Source: Paragorgia papillata
Taxonomy: Eukaryota > Cnidaria > Anthozoa > Scleralcyonacea > Coralliidae
Direction: 5' to 3'
Assembly (NCBI GenBank): GCA_035771165.1
Contig: JAWNZC010000234.1
Location: forward strand, 978,501-1,042,500
Length of the DNA: 64,000 nt
In this document: positions 10,084 through 20,204 of the stretch, piece after piece
How the letters are laid out: each line of letters opens with the position of its first letter
How positions within the stretch are numbered: the stretch's first letter is position 1
The notes under the pieces: generated by a model
Told to the model about the DNA's origin: nothing
Databases searched by the model: none
What the model saw: the letters and a program-made list of their open reading frames with translations, nothing else
Program-made: the position numbers and the translations under genes

Positions 10084-10302
10084 ATCTTGATCCTTGTATC
10101 AACGTTACATGTGACTACTTTGCTGTCTGTCGAGCATTTGGTCCGTACGATGCAAGATGCGTATGCGTCGAAAATTGTCCTTCAACCGTGCAGAATCTTT
10201 GCGCTTCGAATGGACGAAGTTTTGACAATGTCTGTCTTTTTCAGTTAGAGGTTTGTCGAACTTCAGCCAATTATACTTACTACCATCATGGAAGATGCAA
10301 AG
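10084..10302 (+). CDS. Exon: follistatin/Kazal-like module of the lectin-EGF gene
   Basis: A 219-bp, phase 1-1 exon between a polypyrimidine-AG acceptor (TTTTTTTAG) and a consensus GTAAGT donor. It encodes (D)LDPCINVTCDYFAVC, then ARCVCVENCP, VQNLCASNGRSFDNVCLF and HHGRCK. The N-terminal C-x4-C-x5-C part is like a follistatin N-terminal subdomain, and CP...LCASNGRSFDNVC is the Kazal core with its usual N-x-C element. Two potential N-glycosylation sites (NVT, NYT) are present. Kazal modules in modular extracellular proteins may inhibit serine proteases or simply act as spacers; inhibitory function is not shown. This is the most upstream exon seen, so the signal peptide and first exons lie before the window or were missed. 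The next in-frame exon is 9.5 kb downstream. Confidence 0.85.
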
Positions 10303-10597
10303 GTAAGTTGTTGCTTTTTTACGTCCTTGCAGTGGACAAGTTTTAGTGAACTGCGATAATAGACACCTCAAACAATGTTTTTATTATGTTGGGGTTGTAA
10401 TCCATACATTGATGATGATGATATTTTTGAGAAAAAGAGAGGGATTTGGGGGGATTTATCTGCATTAATGAGGAATTTATTCATATGAAACCTCCAAAAT
10501 TGCCGTATAATATCACGAACTAATTACTCTAGCTTAATTATACCACGCGCTTTTGTTCATTATTGGGCAAATTTAGGCATGCTCTAGTATACACATA
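10303..10597. other. Start of a 9.5-kb intron
   Basis: AT-rich intron sequence leading into the Penelope-like fragments; nothing else recognised. Confidence 0.5.
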
Positions 10598-11413
10598 ATG
10601 CTTAACGTTGCTGCGCGTTTTATTTCTCTCCAAAACGAAATATTCATTCGGTTTTTCTCTCCTGAAATTACGTATAGATCAATGCCTCAATGCCATTATT
10701 CTATACGGAATCCGCGTACTGAATACAATCTTGCTCTGAATGAGCTCTCTGTTTTGATTAATGAATCTGACATCAATTTGGTGAAAGATTTCTGTTGCGT
10801 AAATGAACAAAAGGCCTCTCTTAAACTTAGATCTAGACACAACCAAAAATTGCGTTGTTTGTTTGAAAAAAAAACACGGTCGTCTGGTGCCACAAACCCA
10901 TCTTTGAAAGATAAGTGGGTCTTGAATCTTTCTGAAAAAGATTTGTCTGACTTAGAAAGAAGCTGTCTGGAAAAAGGTTTAAAGTTTGCTATAGCACCTC
11001 ATAAGCGGGTCCCAACAGCTGGGATCGTTACTGCCGTCGAAGACGGAAATTTTCGACTAGATGACGATCAAAAACGTCTGGTGAGAGCTGAAGTCGGTAG
11101 CATTCTAAGGCGGGCTAAGCCACCTTTGAAAAACTTAGACAGTAATATTTTAAGGCTCTAGTGGCTCTTCAGAAAGATCCAGATAGACTTGTTCTATAAG
11201 CAGATAAAGGTATAATTGTGTTGTGCATGGTCATGGACAAAAGCCAATATCACGAGAAAGCTTTTATTATCGCTGCTTAATGATAGAAATACTCATTCTG
11301 TTTTATCTTCAGATCCGACCAGTAAAGTGCAAAGAAAGTTAAACAAAATGTTACTTGATTTGAAAAAAGCTGAAAAGATCGACGAATTTGCGTATAGGAA
11401 ACTCTATATATAG
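10598..11413 (+). pseudogene. Penelope-like element, N-terminal part of the reverse transcriptase
   Basis: The open frame from about 10640 to 11160 contains KDKWVLNLSEKDLSDLERS, LEKGLKFAIAPHKRVPTAGI and RLVRAEVGSILRRAKPP. This is the conserved segment that precedes the catalytic RT fingers in Penelope-like element (PLE) proteins. After a stop at 11161 the homologous sequence continues in pieces: LFYKQIKVxLCMVMDKSQYHEKAF near 11200-11265 (frame-shifted) and DPTSKVQRKLNKMLLDLKKAEKIDEFAYRKLY at 11312-11411. The RT palm does not follow on this strand. Instead PLE sequence turns to the opposite strand, so the copy is broken by rearrangement. Family assignment is from remembered PLE protein motifs. 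Confidence 0.8.
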
Positions 11414-11414
11414 G

Positions 11415-11591
11415 TTTTGAAAAAATATGACCTAACGTTAAGAAAAGCTTTTGAGCGACTTTTACGTTGAAACTACCTAAGATTCTTTTAATGGGTTCCG
11501 TAATTCCTTGAATGTACGGAACAATCGCAAAATCCATCATCGAATTTTCATCCTCATGCAGTGTTTTTGCGTGGTGGTGGTGTAACTGCAT
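11415..11591 (-). pseudogene. Penelope-like element, thumb/linker fragment
   Basis: On the minus strand this reads NSMMDFAIVPYIQGITEPIK, then RILGSFNVKVAQK and TLGHIFSKP. In intact PLE proteins this VPY(I/V)QG(I/V)(T/S)E block lies between the RT and the GIY-YIG endonuclease. It is separated from both neighbours by strand switches, so it is a displaced piece. Confidence 0.75.
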
Positions 11592-11603
11592 TGTTTTAAA
11601 CAG

Positions 11604-11812
11604 GTCTACTGCCGGAAGCCTATTTGCATCTTGTTGATAGGTAACGTCATCAATGGTTGTATGAGAGTATAAATATGGGACATGTCTTCATAACGGTTAT
11701 GAAGACACTAGATCGGAGTGTCGAAACGTTTGGTCATGAACAGTAACTTTTTAACTTACGTTCAAAAAACGTTTAAGCCAGAATAGCGTTAAACTATGTC
11801 TGATTATTCACT
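11604..11812 (+). repeat. Penelope pLTR-like terminal repeat, + orientation
   Basis: An inverted copy of 12727-13018: shared blocks include GGAAGCCTATTTGCATCTTG, GATAGGTAACGTCA, GAGAGTATAAATATGGGA and GTGTCGAAACGTT(T/G)GGTC. TATAAATA near 11670 is a TATA-like box kept in both copies. The hammerhead-like core is damaged here: the CTGATGA box reads TTATGA at about 11698, while helix II GACACT/AGTGTC and GAAAC...GGTC (ending 11735) remain. Confidence 0.75.
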
Positions 11813-12626
11813 TGGTTGCGTTGGGAATTTATTTGTTGGTTTTAAACATGTTTTAAAGAAATCATTAGAATAGCTATTCGCCTTTAAAATGTCATATACA
11901 TACTGTTGCTCACTTTCCCTCGACTCGGCACTAGATGGTATGCCGTAGGCTCTTAAAAAAAAAGTTATTGAAACGGACTTATTATGGCATATAGGATGAT
12001 GAGAGTCAAATGGGAGGTATTTGTCAGTGTGTTTTCGGTTTACTCCAGTTTCAAGATTCCCTTGAACTGTTCTTTTGACAATCAAATCCAAAAAAGGCAA
12101 ACTTCAATTCTTTCACTTTCTACCGTGAATTGAATCGAAGGCTCGATCGAATTTAAGTGATCATAAAATAATTTCCACTTTATTTTTGGATACCGTAGAC
12201 GCAACATCATCGACATATCGTTTCCAGAAAAAGGGCTTCACTGGTGCGGTATAGCTAATGCCCTTTGTTCAATGTCTTCTATTACTAAATTAGCAATGTC
12301 AGCGGACACAGAAGATCCCGTGGCTGTGCCAAAAACCTGTTGATAGTATGTGCCGTCATACACAAACTAGTTGCGTTAAGAGAGAAGGTCAGAAGTTCTA
12401 TCAATTCCTGAACAGCCAAAGCCGTTATTTCATGTAAAGTAACATCCTGCCTTAGTCTATTTTCGGCAATTTTGATGGCAAGGTCAACATATATTTTGGT
12501 GAAGAGTGAAACAACGTCAAATGACACCAATTCATCTTCGGTATTGAGAGTAATACTCTTAGCAAAATCCGCAAATTCAAGGGAATTAGTTACAGTATAT
12601 TCCGATTTCCCAACAATTGGTGACAA
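11804..12626 (-). pseudogene. Penelope-like element, reverse transcriptase core fragment
   Basis: Minus-strand frames read KSEYTVTNSLEFADFAKSI and ELVSFDVVSLFTKIYVDLAI (RT motif A region, catalytic D in SFDVVSLFT) at about 12626-12470. These are followed, with frameshifts, by VFGTATGSSVSADIANLVIE (motif B region; about 12340-12280). Then come VKRTVQGNLETGVNRKHTDKYL and KSVSITFFLRAYGIPSSAES at 12100-11860. The YxDD catalytic region lies in the frame-broken gap near 12250-12180. Multiple frameshifts make it non-functional. Confidence 0.8.
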
Positions 12627-12726
12627 GTCGGGGAGTTAACTTAATAAATGAGACGATAGGTCTCAACCGCATCGCCGTTTTATGAATTTTCTTGGTAAGC
12701 CATCAAATCGTGGAGATAGTCCATCA

Positions 12727-13018
12727 CTGCTATAGAGCGACTGAAGGAATCGGGAGATTAGGCTCAATATATAGAAGCGTTAAAAAAGAATGCGTCAGGC
12801 ATAGTTTAACTGGACTAAGTTTAACGCTACTCTGGCTTAAAAGTTTTTTTAACGTAGCTTAAAAAGATACTGTTCATGACCCAACGTTTCGACACTCCTA
12901 TCTAGTGTCTTCATCAGTGGTGATCTTGTGAAGACAGATCCCATATTTATACTCTCATAGAACCATTGACGTTACCTATCAACAAGATGCAAATAGGCTT
13001 CCGAGATTAGACCGCCGT
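12727..13018 (-). repeat. Penelope pLTR-like terminal repeat, - orientation
   Basis: Reverse complement of 11604-11812 over about 200 bp, with a TATAAATA box near 12945 and the better-preserved hammerhead-like core at 12878-12917. A third partial copy, again + strand, lies at 15862-15975. Inverted and partial pLTRs are a known hallmark of Penelope-like insertions. Confidence 0.75.
12878..12917 (-). ncRNA. Hammerhead-ribozyme-like motif of the PLE pLTR
   Basis: Minus strand: CTGATGA (12917-12911), one extra A, helix II GACACT / AGTGTC with a 7-nt loop, GAAAC, and a short helix III ending in GGTC, whose final C (complement at 12878) would be the cleavage nucleotide. PLE terminal repeats are known to encode type I hammerheads with minimal helix III. 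Against activity: the extra A before helix II, and no clear helix I pairing of ATGAACAG with the 5' side. It is likely a degenerate or dimer-dependent version. Confidence 0.5.
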
Positions 13019-13019
13019 C

Positions 13020-13288
13020 GTCACGATTAAATGGATCGTGGGCGCTATTGATGTGCCAAGTTTCCAAACAACGTCTTTGGTGATATCGTGGATTGGTAGT
13101 AATAATTTTTTATTTATCCCACGCAATCTCATGGTTGGTTTTACACGCGTGCTTCGACAAAGCAGAATTTTCCGCGTGCCAAACTGACGTTTTATCTAGC
13201 CGATGTACTCCTGATTACAGTCATTGCACGGAATGGAATAAATAGCATCTTTTCTCTGTTCCTTCATAATACGATCCTTACACTGATA
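13020..13288 (-). pseudogene. Penelope-like element, GIY-YIG endonuclease fragment
   Basis: On the minus strand from about 13285: KDRIMKEQRKDAIYSIPCND, then CNQEYIG, a stop, KRQFGTR, a frameshift, and NHEIAWDK...IITTNPRYHQRRCLETWHINSAHDP. YSIPC-x2-C-x2-EYIG followed by a downstream HE...W(D/E) block is the GIY-YIG-type nuclease found at the C-terminus of most PLE proteins. One stop, at least one frameshift, and the insertion at 13289 on its 5' side make it inactive. Confidence 0.8.
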
Positions 13289-14257
13289 TTTCAAGGAGCT
13301 AATTTAACTCCAAATGAGGGGTTAAAAAAATTGGTCTAGAATAATCCGTTTTGGGGGGTTAAATAAACTCCACTTTCGGAGTTAAATTAACTCGCACGAT
13401 TTGGAGTTAAATTAACTCCTTGTTATTAGAGTTACTAGAAATACATAAACGCAACAACCCCTCGCCCGCTTTTACATGCTTTTTTGAAACACCCCCAACT
13501 ACCCGCCCACCCACCCCCTAAAATAAGCACTCCTGATTATATACAGCCAATATAAAAATAAACAGATATAAAAACAAATGATAATCCTCAAGTTAATTAT
13601 ATAATTTATGGATAAGATGACTATTAAATAAAACTGATTTAATGAAGTTGAACATACCAATTTAATTATTAAATTCTGGTTGTAAAAAATATATTGTTTT
13701 TAGCAGGTTTCAAAAGGGATTATTTTTAGCAAGCCTTTAAATGGCTTCCCTATGCATACATGTTTTGCAAAGGCAGAATTAAAAAAATTACTTTTATAAT
13801 AGAGTCTGAGATAAAACAATTCAGTAGAATTGGATTCCTGAAAGAAGTATTAAACAGTCCACGTTTCAGTCGAAAATTTTGAAATATAGCCAAGAAAATC
13901 GACAAAGCCCACGAGTATTTTTAATAATAAAAAGTGCATGCAAAGTCAATGAAAAACATCACGTCTACATAAGCCTAAGGTAGTGTTTTAAGTTAGCTTT
14001 AGTTAAGCTGACTTATGGTCTGAACGAGCAAAGGGAAAGCACGAAAACGTGAAGCTGTATATTGTTTTAGGGCGAAAACTTCAAAACAACATAAGGACAA
14101 GGTCAAGAAGGTATACTGAAACTGTATACCGTTCTTGGCGTTTACACAATATATAAATACTAAATAAATATAATTATTTATAATACTAAATAAATGCAAA
14201 TCCCCTACCGTTAACTTTAAAATGATTTTGAGACTTACCGCGTGACACCCTACGACG

Positions 14258-14400
14258 TATATATATATATATAAACTATTTCCAGATTTTCGTCTCCCTT
14301 GCTTTTTCTACACGCGTGTAAAATGACTCCACGCGTGTCGAGATTAGCACCCTAACCGGGCTCCGGGCCTTCGGCCCTACGCCCGGGCTCGGGGATTAAA
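14258..14400 (-). mobile_element. Truncated composite SINE copy with (TA)n tail
   Basis: On the minus strand: CCCCGAGCCCGGGCGTAGGG, a GC-rich hairpin region (GGGCCGAAGGCCCGGAGCCC), CTAATCTCGACACGCGTGGA, then a T/A tail (TA)n at 14258-14271. It matches the 3' half of the fuller copy at 14541-14850. The 5' head is missing. Confidence 0.65.
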
Positions 14401-14537
14401 TCGGCTGTTTGTTTCTTAGCCCATCTCAATTGACTCTTTCACTATTCCTTTCCTCGTTGTTCTCTTTTAAGTTTTAAGTAGAGCACAGGTACCAGTACCC
14501 TGCTATCCGAACTGCACAAGTTATGGATAGATTTGAT

Positions 14538-14540
<3 letters not shown>

Positions 14541-14592
<52 letters not shown>

Positions 14593-14850
14593 AGGTTTCA
14601 GAATTACTTTCAGGTTTTCATCTCGCGTGTAAAGTGGACTCCACGCATGTCGAGATTAGCACCCTCATCGGGCTCCGGGCCTTCGGCCCTACGCCCGGGC
14701 TCGGGGGAAAATGAGCGTATCGAAAAAGGACAATGAACTTTCCCACTTCCCAAGTGGTCACCCATCCATGTACTAACCCCTGCCGCCCGGGCTTAATTTG
14801 CTTCGACTTACAGTCCGACGCCTAACCCACTCCGCCACTTGTGCTTTCTT
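14541..14850 (-). mobile_element. Composite SINE with tRNA-like and 5S-like head, (TA)n tail
   Basis: Read on the minus strand from about 14850. The head GTGGCGGAGTGGGTTAGGCG resembles a tRNA A box (type II Ser/Leu-like) and is followed by TCGGACTGTAAGTCGAAGCA. Next comes GGGTTAGTACATGGATGGGT then GACCACTTGGGAA, which resembles the 3' internal control region (C box) of 5S rRNA genes (TTAGTACTTGGATGGGTGACC). A GC-rich hairpin module, CTGAAAGTAATTCTGAAACC, and a 24-unit (TA)n at 14541-14589 follow. Similar tails occur at 48241-48291, 49145-49215 and in the duplicate at 52448 onward. It is a Pol III-type SINE. The mixed head is a direct observation; its origin from both RNAs is inference. Confidence 0.6.
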
Positions 14851-15861
14851 ACAATAACAGAGATTTTTGATATATATATAACATAAAGTCGGTGTATACA
14901 CTTAAATAGTAGTTGTTGTTGTTTTTGAAGGGAATACTTCAATACTTTTCATTAATAAAAAAACAAACTCATTTTGATAAAGGTTAGCAGTGTTACCTAA
15001 CCCTGTTCAATGCCCAAAAGATAAGGCATTTATAGGAGCATGAATGCCATCCTTTATCCTACGCTTGACTCGCTAGTTTCTTGCTATGATTGTCGGATAT
15101 TTGCCCGGTGACGAAGGCGTATAAAGGAAACAAGTATACGCTTGATTTGTAGAATTCCAGTACAGTTGCAAACTTGTACAGTTGTACTATATATAAATAT
15201 ATTCGCTAGGGAAAGAGCTATTGTTTAATATATCTCTGCATGAACATTCTACAATAACTAGATCCAAAGTTACATTCGGAAATGTTGAGGAGACTTAAAG
15301 TTATTTTTTGAATTTTACAAATTGGCGTATCTCGAATAAACACCTAAACTCTTTGGCTTTTTTTCGAAACTTCCCGATCAGTTATATGCATCATGTTATA
15401 CATCAAAATGTAGAGAATTAAACCGGCTTGAAGATAATGTAATTTTCATACAATTGAGGATTGGAAACTATAGGTGAAAATCAACATTTAGGCTGACAAG
15501 TATATTTGTAAAATGATGAAATCGATCGATTTCTCTTGTCTACCTAATCTAACTCAAACAACGTTATCTCAAAAACTATTTAACGGATCTACTAGAAATT
15601 CCACAAGCGCGTTGACGAAGGACAATACTACATCATACTTAAAGATTTTTTGCATTCATTGTAAGTAAAAAAATATATTACCTTGCCGACTTCGTCTGTC
15701 CATCTTTTAATCTTATCCTCTACTCCTTGAAATTAACAACCTCCCCCCCGCTGGAGTTGTTATAACTCCATAAATGGAGTTAAAATAACTCCTGTAAAAT
15801 AACTCCCCTGAAGGAGTTAATCTAATCCTCTCACCCGAGTTAAAACTATTCCTTGAAAATG

Positions 15862-15975
15862 ACAGTATATAGCCAGAGTAGCGTTAAACTATGTCTGATT
15901 CATTCTTTTTTCAACGCTTCTATATATCTTGAGTGTAATCTCCCGATTCCTTCAGTTGCTCTATAAACTATAAGG
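15862..15975 (+). repeat. Penelope pLTR fragment, continued after the insertion
   Basis: GCCAGAGTAGCGTTAAACTA, AACGCTTCTATATAT and AATCTCCCGATTCCTTCAGT are the reverse complement of 12727-12835. This places the 13289-15858 element inside a Penelope-derived cluster. Confidence 0.7.
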
Positions 15976-16659
15976 CTAGGCAGTTTATTTGATCATTTAG
16001 CCTGTCAAACGCCTTATATAGATTTCAATCCTACATGTTTTAATTTATTCATGCTTCGTTTAACGTTGCTAGGCTAAATACTTTAATATTCTACAACATA
16101 TACAAATATGTACAAGTTGCAGCATTAAGGTCTTCGTTAAGGTTTGCAAGCTCATTTCGGTAAATCGCTCTCAATTCGTCAGAATTTATGCCACGAAAAT
16201 AGATAGTCTTGAAGCTATTAATTTGTAGAACACAATGTTGTATTTGATTTCGCGATAAACACAAGCCAATAATAGTTCCGATTTTTTCAAGTAAAACCAG
16301 AGGACTTTACTCGGGGCGACTTTAAGAACAATGTGTTTGATTTTGTTCAATATTTGCAAAACGGTGTCAGCGGTTTTTTTTAATTTTTTGCCTGGTTTCG
16401 ATTTTATGACTTATTTTGTCCGAATGTTGATCGAAAAACAGCATTTTCAACATTGGTCGTCAATAAGATCAGCACTGAAAACTCGACATATCAAAAAACT
16501 CTGACACCGTTTTGCTGGAAAATTATCTTGTATGCGAGTGGATGTTTTAAATAAGAAATTTACCTTCGTTTGCCGTTTGGCGTAGGAACGTGAAGCTTAA
16601 ACTCTCTATTAACTGCATACATACTGCGTTGTCTTCAAGGTTTTACATTTATTTTTGTA
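15976..16659. other. Intron sequence, no feature recognised
   Basis: AT-rich, no exon-like frame, tandem repeat or inverted end noticed. Confidence 0.5.
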
Positions 16660-16766
16660 TTAGATTAAATATCGGTTCAAATAAATGTTGTTATTAATAT
16701 CAATTATGACTTGGTCTATGGTTAGCGTCGAGGAAGTTAGAATATCGGGGTGTTGAGGCAACTTGT

Positions 16767-16877
16767 CTGTGTATTTGGGTGTGTTTTGGTGTTCTGGGAG
16801 TGTCAGGGGTCTGCTTACGGGGACAAGCACACCCCCAAACTGAAACACTCCCAAAACGCCAAAACACACCCAAATCA
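16767..16877. repeat. Long hairpin, TTTGGGTGTGTTTTGG arms
   Basis: TTTGGGTGTGTTTTGGTGTT at about 16776 pairs with the reverse complement of AACGCCAAAACACACCCAAA ending near 16875. The arm continues through GGGAGTGT / ACACTCCC, giving roughly 45-bp imperfect arms around a short loop. This is probably a foldback element remnant; 16888-16930 adds short GGGGTGCAGTA direct repeats. Confidence 0.65.
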
Positions 16878-17036
16878 CATGCAGTCAGGGGTGCAGTAGG
16901 GGGTGCAGTAAGGGATGTAGGGGATAGGGAAAGAGGGAGTCCATTTAAAAGATAGGGTTACAGGGCTACATAAAGGCCGTCCAGGCCATAATATTGAGTT
17001 TCAAGTAATATTTAAAACCTGCGTGTTGGTAAGGGG

Positions 17037-17660
17037 GGAGGGAGATATGGGGGGGGGGGGGGGAGAGACGATGACAAGGTGTATTCTTGAAAAGGGACGC
17101 AACGGACGCGCGGACCATGGTTTGCCCCTTCTTTGTTTGGAACATTGTTTAAGCATATTTAGTTTTGAGTAATAGTTCAAACGATTTATTTGTCATCATG
17201 CCTCGGAACCGTAGGATCTGTCTCATCTTTATGGACTCTCTCAAATCACGACAAAGATGATATGTATTTAACAATTATACAACGAGCCCGAGTTTTCTAA
17301 TGCCGAGTTGACTATCGCTCATAGAAAACGAGGGCGAGTTGTCTAATTGTTTTAGTATAAATTTACGAACAAAAGTTAAATAAATTCTCGACCATAACGT
17401 ATTCCTTGATGCTCGTTTAATACATTTTTTAATTGCCAACTACAAAATAATGTTCAACATTATCATTTCGGACATTTCCTTTTCCCATACGGTAACTGAT
17501 CGAAAAGTAACGTTTTCTTGCATAATTTAGCATGGGTTTTCTTGTACAATATTGAAACAATATATTTTCACTCATTTGATATGTAAAAATGACAAAAAGT
17601 TGAAAGAAACATTCAATTTAGGATGTCGTTTACATCACGAAATCTTGTCAATATAGCAAG
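17037..17660. other. Intron sequence with a short G run, no gene
   Basis: A G run of about 16 lies at 17050-17065. The remainder has short inverted stretches (AACTCGGCATTAGAAAACTC-type around 17290-17345) but no supported coding or RNA gene. Confidence 0.5.
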
Positions 17661-17703
17661 CGTAATTTTGAAATGTGTTTTGTTTCCAGATATTTCGTTT
17701 TAA

Positions 17704-18380
17704 GGTGGCTCCACACAGTTTTTTGAAAAATGGAAAATACAAGCTTGAGAGTCCAAAACACGTGCGTAAACAATTCGTAAAAAGACTAAAACTAAATGTT
17801 ATGCATAGTTAAACAGTCTGACAATAAAAAACTGTTACCAAATTAATAGCAACCATTGTTGCTATGGCAACAATGACTTTTCAAAATGGCGGCCAATTAC
17901 CCTTCAAACTAATTTAATTCGAAAAAAACTTTGGTGACCCCCAATTTTTTTTTCATTAAAACTTTTGTTGAAGTATGAGTAATGAATAGGCCGATTTAAA
18001 AAAATTCTGTAGAACGAAATTTTTTAAACATTAACAAACATGATTTTTCAGGAAAAAAAATTATTCGTTCTACAGAATTTTTTTTAAATTGGCCTATTGA
18101 TTACTCGTACTGAAAGAAAAGTTTTAATGAAAAAAAAATTGGGGGTCACCAAAGGTTGTTTCGAATTAAATTAGTTTGAAGGGTAATTGGCAGCCATTTT
18201 GAAACGTCATGGTTGCCATAGCAACAACGGTTGCTATTTATTTGGTAACAGTTTTTGATTGTCAGACTGTTTAACTATGCATAACATTTAGTTTTATTCT
18301 TTTTCCGAATTGTTTTAATCACGTGTTTTGGACTCTCAAACTTGTATTTTCCATTTTTCAAGAAACTATATGGAGCCACC
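17704..18380. mobile_element. 677-bp foldback element with TTAA flanks
   Basis: TTAA occurs at both edges (17700-17703, 18381-18384). The ends AAGGTGGCTCCACACAGTTT... (left, minus TTAA) and GGAGCCACC (right) are inverted, and pairing extends through nearly the whole element to a centre near 18040, giving arms of about 320 bp at roughly 90% identity. Shared inner blocks include CAGTCTGACAAT, GCTATGGCAACAATG and GGTGACCCCCAATTTTTTTT. TTAA target duplications are typical of piggyBac/Kolobok-type elements. It is non-autonomous. A transcript would form a very long hairpin. Confidence 0.85.
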
Positions 18381-18384
18381 TTAA

Positions 18385-19833
18385 ACGAACACAGATAAAC
18401 CATTTAACGATCTTAATAATTTTGTAGCCGTTTTTGTTTTCTGTAGACCTTATTGCTTCGCGTAAATGTTCAATTTATTCTGTTATTTGCCCACTCCATT
18501 TATAATTTCGGCGCCATTGTTGCTAAACAGAACAACCGCTGGCTCTACTGATTATTGATCTTGATATACTACGCATTTTGTGATTGGTCAATTTAGTTAA
18601 AAGAAGACTTGTCATTGGCTTATCGCCAGAGGTCATTGCCAGAAATTTGGGACAAGATGGTGCCGCGCGTGCGCATTAACGGCCATAATAATGGCGATTC
18701 TCAACAGTAAATAATAAGGAGAGCATACAATAATTCAAATTTTGCTTAAACGGCGATATATTTCGTCTTTGCGCAGCTCCATCTGACTTCAGCACGGATT
18801 AAGCAATAGTTATAACTAAAAAACATTTGCTTACCTCGACGGCAAAGTACTTCCCTATCTCGTCTTATTTTTGCACTAAAAGCGCCACTATCCATAGTGT
18901 TAGCCATACTAATCTTTGTAAACAGGTGCTAGAAATTGGCTAAATTGATCAAGAATGTTACGGGCGATGCGAAGTGCGTAGCTCGCGATGCACTCGGCAT
19001 GAGTCAGTCTACTTCCTGAGCACATAAAGATCCTGATTTGTCCTTAGCATAGTACTTCCAAAAGCGTTTGAACTTTCTTGATTTCACAGTTCTTATAGTC
19101 GTTTACAGGTTGTTGACATATACATACATGCACGATTTAACTCAATGACCTGAATAATGAAAATACACTAGAATACAATAGAAGCAAAGCATTAGAATAC
19201 GCAATTATATTATTAGGCTACCGAAACCGGAGGCACAAATGACCCAAATTTCTGGTGATGGTTCTATTAGCGGATAGTAAAGCCTGCGATAGCCAATGAA
19301 ATTCAAGGATTTGTAATGAAAACTTGGAAATTTATACTAAAAATCAATAGAAGCTAAGACTGTAAAATATGATGATGTCACCGGTGGAACATGAGATCCG
19401 CCACTTCCAGAACCCCCAATCTTCTACGTACGTGTCTCGCGTTGTAATTTGAAGCATGATTACCGTATAACGAAACCCCAACGACGAGATACAACTAGAA
19501 AGCATAAGTAAGCCTAACTATAGCGTGATTATGTTAATCGACATTGTTAAGTGTATCCAATATAACACGAGTAATTGTCCAATCTGGTCTAAATACACAA
19601 AAGCAGGTTAAAGTTTTTTTTTAATCAAGCTAACTAGGCAAGCTGACTTATTTAGACACAAGAGAACGCGTACACAGACGCATGTTAAATATAGCTTCTC
19701 GAACGAATCTTCAAAGTGAGAAGATTAAAAGTTTGCTAAATTTAACCGTAATCGTCCTCCAATTTCAAACTACAAGATCTCTTGAATTTGCCTGTTGTTA
19801 TTTGAGAAACTGTATTTCCATGCTTTCATGTAG
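18385..19833. other. Intron end, no gene recognised
   Basis: Non-coding AT-rich sequence up to the H-lectin acceptor CATGTAG at 19833. No tRNA, tandem array or transposon end was identified with confidence. Confidence 0.5.
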
Positions 19834-20204
19834 GATTTCCAATGACGAGAGGTCGTAAAAATATCGATCAAGTTCCTCGTTGGTCGGATTCTCATTGTCA
19901 ATCGGTGCGTTTTGAACCTCTGACGTTTTACCCCGACAAAACTGTCCACGTGCAAGTTAGCGTTAGTCACGTGAATGGCTCAAGTCGAGTACACGATGCA
20001 GCTGTGTCGTGGGTAGAAGACATCAGCTATCGTGGCTTTACATTTTGTATAGTGGAATCAGGTAGAAATGAAGGACCTCCTCATGGCTTTGCTACCATAG
20101 AATGGACGGCATACCAAGGTGCACCGCCGGGTGGGGCTTCTGGAATGGTTTCGATTCCTGAGTGGTGGACCGGCACTAAATGTCAAACTGTGGATATCTC
20201 AGCC
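19834..20204 (+). CDS. Exon: H-type lectin repeat 1
   Basis: A 371-bp exon, phase 1 at the start (after TTTCATGTAG), phase 0 at the GTAAGT donor. It encodes about 123 residues containing CQSVRFEPLTFYPDKTVHVQ, HDAAVSWVEDISYRGFTFCI and ATIEWTAYQG. The pattern F-x2-P-x-V-x-V-x(n)-H(D/E)AA-x-x-W-V-E(D/N)-x(2)-x-GF-x-x-C followed by (I/V)xW-x-A(Y/F)-x-G is that of the H-type lectin (discoidin II / snail agglutinin, GalNAc-binding) fold. The family forms trimers and binds GalNAc; binding residues were not checked here. The remainder, GASGMVSIPEWWTGTKCQTV, leads into repeat 2. The start is taken at the splice acceptor, because the internal ATG at 19842 is only 8 bases inside the exon. Confidence 0.88.

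Larger units (their letters stand above)
13289..15858. mobile_element. 2.6-kb element with TTTCAAGGAG ends and GGAGTTAA palindromes
   Basis: It interrupts the PLE fragment. The left end TTTCAAGGAG (13289) and the right end CCTTGAAA (to 15858) are inverted. Both subterminal zones are packed with GGAGTTAAATTAACTCC-type palindromes (13298-13432 and 15748-15845). The PLE pLTR sequence resumes at 15862. The interior has no transposase-like frame and carries two SINE-like insertions. It is probably a non-autonomous DNA element with subterminal palindromes. Confidence 0.65.

Noticed and set aside
16660..16878. 72-residue minus-strand frame over the hairpin
   Set aside because: It follows the inverted repeat arms and has no supporting similarity.
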